From the NCBI RefSeq assembly GCF_014697475.1, contig NZ_JACJRV010000015.1, positions 1-64,000 of the forward strand: a stretch of DNA of 64,000 bases, read 5' to 3'. This DNA comes from Nostoc sp. FACHB-152. Lineage in GTDB: Bacteria > Cyanobacteriota > Cyanobacteriia > Cyanobacteriales > Nostocaceae. Under the pieces are notes generated by a model. It searched no databases. It was given only the letters and a program-made list of their open reading frames with translations, and was not told the origin of the DNA. A program made the position numbers and the translations under genes. This document shows, one piece after another, positions 59,497 through 64,000 of this stretch. The first letter of the stretch is position 1. Each line of letters starts with the position of its first letter.

Positions 59497-60021
59497 ATGA
59501 AGCAAATAGAAATCATTCAAGGTGATATTACTCAGTTAGCTGTAGATGCAATTGTGAACGCTGCTAATAGTTCTTTATTGGGTGGTGGCGGTGTGGATGG
59601 TGCAATTCACCGTGCAGCAGGGTCAGAACTACTGGCAGAATGTCGGCAGTTAAGAGGTTGTGCCACTGGTGAAGCAAAGATTACAAAAGGTTACAACCTG
59701 CCTGCAAAATGGGTAATTCATACTGTTGGGCCAGTGTGGGAAGGTGGCAATGATGGAGAGGATGAGTTACTAGCTAATTGCTACCGCCATAGTTTAGCTT
59801 TAGCAGCACAATATCAAATTAAAACTATTGCTTTTCCTGCTATTAGCACGGGTGTTTATCGATTCCCGATGGAACGCGCCAGTAAAATTGCGATCGCAGA
59901 AGTTAAAAAGTTTTTTGCCCAGCCAAGCTCCCTACAACAAGTGATTTTTGTATGTTTTGGGCAAACTGCCTATGATTCGTACACCAAGGCAATGCAAGAA
60001 GTTACTGAAAATAGGGGATAG
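59497..60021 (+). CDS. Macrodomain ADP-ribose-binding hydrolase (YmdB-like)
   Basis: 174 residues. The macrodomain signature is complete: [40 protein letters not shown] and [19 protein letters not shown], with the later [20 protein letters not shown]. Such proteins hydrolyse O-acetyl-ADP-ribose or mono-ADP-ribosyl-proteins and modulate RNase III in E. coli (YmdB). The single-domain length fits this subfamily. The start ATG 59497 follows an AT-rich region without a strong ribosome binding site. It is 110 bases ahead of the DHS-like gene, with a repeat between them, so co-transcription is possible. Confidence 0.93.
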   Translation: MKQIEIIQGDITQLAVDAIVNAANSSLLGGGGVDGAIHRAAGSELLAECRQLRGCATGEAKITKGYNLPAKWVIHTVGPVWEGGNDGEDELLANCYRHSLALAAQYQIKTIAFPAISTGVYRFPMERASKIAIAEVKKFFAQPSSLQQVIFVCFGQTAYDSYTKAMQEVTENRG

Positions 60022-60066
60022 GTGACAGGGGACAGGTGAGAGGGAATAGAGTTAAAAGTCTTGTGG
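60018..60066 (-). repeat. Dispersed repeat family D, partial copy 4 (inverted)
   Basis: Reverse complement reads AAGACTTTTAACTCTATTCC, CTCACCTGTCCCCTGTCACC, the right-hand half of family D. It starts at the macrodomain stop codon. Confidence 0.5.
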
Positions 60067-60131
60067 CTGTCTTGCCGCCGTGATTGTTGCTATAACATAA
60101 GATTCGGCGTGTTACTGTTCGGGAGTGCAAA

Positions 60132-61307
60132 ATGTCAAAACAGCGTGGTCAAAAAATCGCACCTACACCCATAACATCTGATATTGGGGTAGTGGATTTA
60201 ATTAATAATTACTTCACAGCTTACAACTCAGCACGTTTGCGGGAAGCTTGCCAACTCCTGAGTAAAGATGTACTTCAGGATGGCGTGACTGTGGGTGTTA
60301 GTCTTTCTGGTGCGATGACACCAGCAGGATTTGGGGTTTCAGCACTAGCACCCTTAATTCGCAACGGTTTTATTGACTGGATGATTAGCACCGGGGCAAA
60401 CCTTTACCATGATATGCATTATGGGTTGGGCTTTGAACTATTCGCTGGTAATCCATTTGTGGATGATGTCAAACTGCGTGAAGAAGGTACTATCCGAATT
60501 TATGACATTGTTTTTGGCTACGATGTATTGTTAGAAACCGATGCTTTCATTCGCAAAATTTTGCAAGCTGAACCTTTCCAAAAGCGGATGGGAACAGCAG
60601 AATTTCATTATCTTTTAGGTAAGTATGTCCGGGAAGTAGAAAAGCAGTTGGGAGTGCAGCATTCTTGCTTGTTGGCGACAGCTTATGAATATGGCGTACC
60701 AATTTACACTTCTTCTCCTGGGGATAGTTCGATTGGGATGAACGTTGCAGCTTTGGCGTTAGAAGGTTCGCAATTAATCTTAGATCCGTCAATTGATGTG
60801 AATGAGACAGCTGCGATCGCCTACAATGCAAGAGAAGGAGACGGTAAAAGTGCAGCCGTGATTCTGGGCGGTGGTAGTCCTAAAAATTTCTTACTGCAAA
60901 CTCAACCGCAAATTCATGAGGTACTAGGATTAGAAGAACGCGGACATGATTTCTTTGTCCAGTTTACGGATGCACGTCCTGATACTGGCGGTTTGTCTGG
61001 GGCGACTCCATCAGAAGCAGTTAGCTGGGGTAAGATTGACCCAGAAGAATTGCCTAGCACAATTGTTTGTTATACCGATAGCACGATCGCTTTACCATTA
61101 GTGACAGCCTACGTGATGAATCAATGTTCACCTCGTCCCTTAAAGCGGTTGTACGATCAAAGAGAAGCAATGTTAGCCACCTTACAAAAAGATTATCTCG
61201 CAGCTAAAACGCAATCATCAGATAAAGTACCAGCCGTGATGGTTGAAGATGCAGCCCAAGGTGTTGCAACTTATCCCTGTGGTCGATTGATTCCTAATAA
61301 TTCTTAA
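60132..61307 (+). CDS. Deoxyhypusine synthase-family protein
   Basis: 391 residues with the fold of deoxyhypusine synthase: [20 protein letters not shown] and [16 protein letters not shown] at the NAD-binding part, and [14 protein letters not shown] with the Lys that in the eukaryotic enzyme carries the aminobutyl intermediate. Bacteria lack eIF5A, so bacterial members are thought to make homospermidine or another polyamine derivative, using NAD+ and spermidine or putrescine. An Orn/Lys/Arg decarboxylase is also in this window, so polyamine chemistry is plausible. The start ATG follows GAGTGCAAA, a weak site. No other polyamine gene is adjacent. Confidence 0.88.
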   Translation: MSKQRGQKIAPTPITSDIGVVDLINNYFTAYNSARLREACQLLSKDVLQDGVTVGVSLSGAMTPAGFGVSALAPLIRNGFIDWMISTGANLYHDMHYGLGFELFAGNPFVDDVKLREEGTIRIYDIVFGYDVLLETDAFIRKILQAEPFQKRMGTAEFHYLLGKYVREVEKQLGVQHSCLLATAYEYGVPIYTSSPGDSSIGMNVAALALEGSQLILDPSIDVNETAAIAYNAREGDGKSAAVILGGGSPKNFLLQTQPQIHEVLGLEERGHDFFVQFTDARPDTGGLSGATPSEAVSWGKIDPEELPSTIVCYTDSTIALPLVTAYVMNQCSPRPLKRLYDQREAMLATLQKDYLAAKTQSSDKVPAVMVEDAAQGVATYPCGRLIPNNS

Positions 61308-61374
61308 GTAGAGGCTAGGGGTTAGGGGTTAGGGGTTAGAGGCTAGGGGCTAGAGAAGAATTTATCTAACTTTT
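61308..61374 (+). repeat. GGGGTTA/GGGCTA heptamer repeats
   Basis: Seven-base repeats of the type GTTAGGG and GCTAGGG run from 61311 to about 61353, a short tandem repeated repetitive sequence common in heterocystous cyanobacteria. They follow the DHS-like gene directly and precede the MITE at 61375. Confidence 0.55.
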
Positions 61375-61529
61375 AACGTGAGTTCGACCGATGATAAAGA
61401 ACCCCTCTCCAAACCTCTCCCCGAAGCAGGGAGAGGCTTAGAAAGCTTAATTTTTTGTTCCTAACCAAGATATTAAAGCCCCTCTCCGTCTCGGAGAGGG
61501 GTTGGGGAGAGGTTCATCGAACTCACGTT
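61375..61529. mobile_element. Non-autonomous inverted-repeat element with 7-bp target duplication
   Basis: A 155-bp element. Terminal inverted repeats AACGTGAGTTCGA (61375-61387) and TCGAACTCACGTT (61517-61529) are exact complements. The bases AACTTTT flank it directly on both sides (61368-61374 and 61530-61536), a 7-bp target site duplication. Inside, CCCCTCTCCAAACCTCTCCC on the left is complementary to the GAGAGGGGTTGGGGAGAGG on the right, so it could fold into a long hairpin. No open frame is inside, so it needs a transposase in trans. Confidence 0.85.
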
Positions 61530-61613
61530 AACTTTTAATTCCTATTCCCCTTCTTCTTCCCAAGTTACAATTTTTTTGATTTAGAATCATCATTCCCGAA
61601 CTGTTCAACGCCA

Positions 61614-61993
61614 ATGCAAGGTCTTTGCCGTGACCATATTTCACAACAATGGGCTGGACTTAAGGCTTTTGTAGTCGTGGAAAGAACTGCTATCCGTAAT
61701 GGTCAACCTTGCCATGAACAACAGTTTTATATTGGTAGTTTAATTGAAGATGCACAGCAGTTACTGGCTGACACTGTGGGGCATTGGGGAATTGAAAATC
61801 GATTGCATTGGGTGAGAGAGGTACCATTTAAAGAAGACTTCCCGCTACGACGTGGCGGGAATGCACCCGTCAATTGGGCTATTCTGCACAACTTCTTGAT
61901 TACGAGCGCTCGTTTTTTGGTTTCCGTACTATTCCCCAAGCTCAACGTGCTTTGTCTAATCAACTCGATCTGGTTTTTTCTCTCTTTGTATGA
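61614..61993 (+). pseudogene. C-terminal fragment of an ISAs1-type transposase
   Basis: The frame carries GHWGIENRLHWVREVPFKED and GGNAPVNWAILHNFLITSAR, typical of the C-terminal half of ISAs1-family transposases (with the last catalytic Glu and the following block). It then shifts frame near 61905. The continuation RFFGFRTIPQAQRALSNQLD, LVFSLFV ends at the TGA 61991-61993. The N-terminal half with the DDE aspartates is absent. So this is a dead relic; it lies 84 bases after the MITE, but no transposon ends could be assigned to it. Confidence 0.75.
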
Positions 61994-61999
61994 AACCAC

Positions 62000-62090
62000 C
62001 CTGCTTTTTAAGGGGAGCCAGCGCCGTAGGCGGGTTTCCCGACTTGAGGCGACTGGCGTGGATTTAGGGGGATCAATACTAATGATGTTT
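62000..62090. repeat. GC-rich dispersed fragment
   Basis: Contains GGGGAGCCAGCGCCGTAGGC, GGGTTTCCCGACTTGAGGCG and ACTGGCGTGG, nearly the same string as 62365-62413. Together with the fragment at 6572 it marks a common interspersed repeat. No gene. Confidence 0.5.
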
Positions 62091-62321
62091 GCTTCAATCT
62101 TAAGCTTGAATATTGCAACTTTAACCATTAATGTTATCGCTTTAATCGTCAACATTGTCACTTAAAGGCTTAATGTGACGACTTTAATGGTTAACGTTGT
62201 AGCTTTAAGAGTCAACGTTATAACTTTAAGCCTTAATGTTGTAACTTTAATGGTTAACGTTGTAGCTTTAAGAGTTAACGTCATCACTTTAAGCCTTAAT
62301 GTTGTAACTTTAATGGTCAAC
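62091..62321 (+). repeat. Tandem array of eleven 21-bp units with a 63-bp super-period
   Basis: Eleven consecutive units of exactly 21 bases fill 62091-62321. Units of three kinds alternate strictly: one ending ATGGTTAAC, one ending AGAGTYAAC and one ending GCCTTAAT, so triplets of 63 bases repeat. The last seven units are nearly identical to each other and the first four more diverged. Both strands can encode a heptapeptide repeat (plus: VVALRVN, VITLSLN; minus: LTIKVTT, LRLKVMT), each interrupted by one stop in the fourth unit. No gene clearly owns the array; the transposase fragment merely runs into it. Confidence 0.9.
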
Positions 62322-62352
62322 CAATAAGCTAATAATCACTTAATTTGCTTGT

Positions 62353-62492
62353 TGAGACCGCAAGGGGAGCCAGCGCGTTGGGCGGGTTTCCCGACTTGAA
62401 GCGACTGGCGTGGCAGGGGAGCAGAGGAGCCGGGGAGAAGGTTTGAAGTTTTTCCCTAAAATTCCAATTGTGCAACTTGTAAGCACAAAAGC
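62353..62492 (+). repeat. Dispersed repeat family E, copy 2
   Basis: GACCGCAAGGGGAGCCAGCG, GGGAGCAGAGGAGCCGGGGA, GAAGGTTTGAAG and CAACTTGTAAGCACAAAAGC, matching the order at 45108-45216, with an extra GC-rich insertion near its start. The rest up to 62658 shows no gene. Confidence 0.5.
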
Positions 62493-62658
62493 TTACCTTT
62501 CGGTTAAGGGGGAAAGGGGAAACCCTCTTCGTACCCGTCGCTGGCTCACCTTTTCCCCAAACCAAATTCTTAGTTCAAAATGCTTATCCGTACCGTATTG
62601 GAGAGTGGGGAGTAAGAATACAGGATTAATTCATGATTTGAAAGATCATCAATTTCTA

Positions 62659-62685
62659 TAGAGACGTTGCATTGCAACATCTCTA
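62659..62685 (-). terminator. Hairpin downstream of the M16 gene
   Basis: TAGAGACGTTGC pairs with GCAACATCTCTA (one mismatch) around a 3-base loop, 7 bases after the minus-strand stop at 62692. It is a known type of cyanobacterial interspersed hairpin and may end this transcript. Confidence 0.5.
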
Positions 62686-62691
62686 CAAAGA

Positions 62692-64000
62692 TTAATTCTT
62701 GGCTTGTGGTTGTACGCCGGGAATTGTTACGTCTATTGGCGTGACCTGTGTTGCTAACCCTGTTAATGGTGGTTTAATTGTGGTTTGATTCCCCACAACC
62801 AGAGTTACCAGATTTTCTGGTTTGAGATATTTTTTGGCTACCCGTTGTACATCAGCTGCTGTGGTGGCTGCGACAGCTTTTTGATAGCGAAACAAAAAGT
62901 CTGAGGGGTAGCCGTAATATTCATATCGCATCAGCCGTGATAAGGTTTGGCTGGGATCTTGAAAGTTGAACACGAAAGAGTTGAGAGTAGAGTCTTTCGC
63001 ATAAGCAAGTTCTTGGGCTGATACTGGTTGTTCTTGGATGCGTTTAATTTGGTCTTGTATAGATTTGACAAACAGCACGGTAGCATCAGAACGGGTTTGT
63101 CCACCAGCTAAGAAAATGCCAGGGTAGTCAAAGCGAGGACTCCAGTAACCATATACAGAGTAAGCTAAACCTTGACGCGATCGCACTTCATTAAATAAGC
63201 GTCCGCCAAACCCATTCCACACTCCACTCAACACATCTAATGCGGCATAGTCGGGATTGTTAAATTGACCGCCTAAATGCCCTATCAGTACACTGCTTTG
63301 AGTAAGTTGCGGCTGGTTGACAAAGAATACTCCACCTTTATTAGCTGCTTGTACTTCTGGTAACTGCGACTTAGTGATTTTGGGGTTGCGTTGCCAATTA
63401 CCCAAATTCGCTTGAATGAGCGATCGCATTTTTTTGGAGTCAAAATCCCCAACAACCCCCAAAATCATATTATTGGGGTGAAAATATCGCTGGTAAAACT
63501 GTACCAAATCATCCCGGTTAATTTTATCCAAAGTGGCATATTCTACTGTCCGGGCGTAAGGGCTTTCTTTGCCATAAATCAATTTCTTGAATTCTCGATT
63601 TGCAATACTGTCAGGATCATCATTCCGCCGCGCAATGCCGCCTTTTACCTGCGTTTTCGCTAAGTCGAGTTTTTCTTGGGCAAAAACTGGCTCTCGTAGC
63701 ACTTTGGCAAACAGACCAAACACCGTTTCTACATCTTCAGTCAATGCTTCAAAGCTGGCACTACCTGAAGCTTCACCAATGCTAGTTTCTACAGATGCAG
63801 CTCGCTGTTCTAGAATTTCATTGAGTTCATCTGGCGAATGCTTTATAGTACCGCCAGTCCGCATCACTGTGCCTGTCAAACCAGCTAACCCAACTTTTTC
63901 GGCTGGTTCCCAACGGCTACCTGTACGCACCAACGCTGTACCACTAACTAACGGTAGTTCATGATCCTCCATTAAATACACAACCATACCGTTGCGTAAC
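62692..64000 (-). CDS. M16 family peptidase-like protein (partial, 5' end outside window)
   Basis: The frame is open to the window edge: reading continues past the ATG at 63987 as LRNGMVVYLMEDHELPLVSG, so the true start is beyond 64000. 436 residues are present. The first M16 domain lacks the zinc motif: where HxxEH is expected, after 'GLAGLTG' the sequence reads TVMRTGGT. R-Y-type residues for substrate closure are present in the second domain: RSRQGLAYSVYGYW and GGQTRSDATVLFV. So this resembles the non-catalytic subunit of a two-part M16 protease, which is typically paired with a catalytic partner. The adjacent gene upstream may be that partner. Confidence 0.85.
   Translation of the reverse strand, partial: LRNGMVVYLMEDHELPLVSGTALVRTGSRWEPAEKVGLAGLTGTVMRTGGTIKHSPDELNEILEQRAASVETSIGEASGSASFEALTEDVETVFGLFAKVLREPVFAQEKLDLAKTQVKGGIARRNDDPDSIANREFKKLIYGKESPYARTVEYATLDKINRDDLVQFYQRYFHPNNMILGVVGDFDSKKMRSLIQANLGNWQRNPKITKSQLPEVQAANKGGVFFVNQPQLTQSSVLIGHLGGQFNNPDYAALDVLSGVWNGFGGRLFNEVRSRQGLAYSVYGYWSPRFDYPGIFLAGGQTRSDATVLFVKSIQDQIKRIQEQPVSAQELAYAKDSTLNSFVFNFQDPSQTLSRLMRYEYYGYPSDFLFRYQKAVAATTAADVQRVAKKYLKPENLVTLVVGNQTTIKPPLTGLATQVTPIDVTIPGVQPQAKN

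Noticed and set aside
61727-62161. 144-codon minus-strand frame across the transposase relic
   Set aside because: It is the antisense of the relic plus part of the 21-bp array; the heptad look comes from the array.
62091-62321. CRISPR array
   Set aside because: The 21-bp units are directly adjacent with no unique spacers, and no cas genes are nearby.

Overview
The window looks like chromosome from a filamentous, probably heterocyst-forming cyanobacterium (Nostocales, Nostoc/Anabaena/Calothrix type). This rests on frequent HIP1 octamers (GCGATCGC), an AT-rich background, long intergenic gaps full of short interspersed repeats, and typical genes: SbtA/SbtB, cyanobacterial BY-kinases, zinc-ribbon Ser/Thr kinases and many hybrid sensor kinases. 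Genus assignment is an inference.

Layout. 1-2.4 kb: inorganic-carbon cluster sbtA-sbtB plus a beta-carbonic anhydrase. 2.7-6.5 kb: repeats, two orphan terminators, a secreted protein, a large membrane protein and tRNA-Gln(UUG). 7-15 kb: two Wzc/CpsD-type tyrosine kinases with a SpoIID-like protein and two conserved proteins between them. 15.8-17.3 kb: an RmlD-like reductase and a dead bile-acid:sodium-symporter fragment. 17.3-26.9 kb: a seven-gene Wsp-type chemosensory cluster (CheW, CheR-TPR, MCP, Cys-rich CheW, CheA-REC, CheB, and a WspR-like receiver fused to a histidine kinase instead of GGDEF). 27-30.1 kb: accessory island with a decayed type I restriction-modification locus, an intact VapBC pair, an unlisted 49-residue ribbon-helix-helix gene, a perfect 17-bp inverted repeat and two genes of unknown function. 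30.5-39.8 kb: pyrB, a three-gene two-component operon, hisG, an OmpR-family regulator and an HtpX-like protease. 40-43.5 kb: crcB, a DUF190 remnant, a small protein with a double-glycine leader and a diheme peroxidase. 43.6-50 kb: Orn/Lys/Arg decarboxylase, a GH15/phosphorylase-kinase-like protein, a 44-residue gene and a MazEF pair. 50.7-59.3 kb: Ser/Thr kinase plus binding protein, mgtE with a structured leader, gatB and a second Ser/Thr kinase. 59.5-64 kb: macrodomain protein, deoxyhypusine-synthase-like protein, a MITE with target duplication, a broken ISAs1-type transposase, a 21-bp tandem array and an M16 peptidase-like gene cut by the window end.

Most notable: (1) the Wsp-like array whose output receiver is wired to a kinase rather than a diguanylate cyclase; (2) an intergenic G-rich repeat that has entered the ATPase domain of a sensor kinase in frame; (3) a leader before mgtE in which an anti-Shine-Dalgarno exactly matches the Shine-Dalgarno; (4) VapBC embedded between dead hsdM and hsdS; (5) several MITE-like repeat families, one of which abuts and supplies the first base of the crcB start codon; (6) an 11-unit 21-bp array with a three-unit higher-order period. 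No CRISPR array or rRNA gene was seen. All family assignments come from reading motifs, not from searches.
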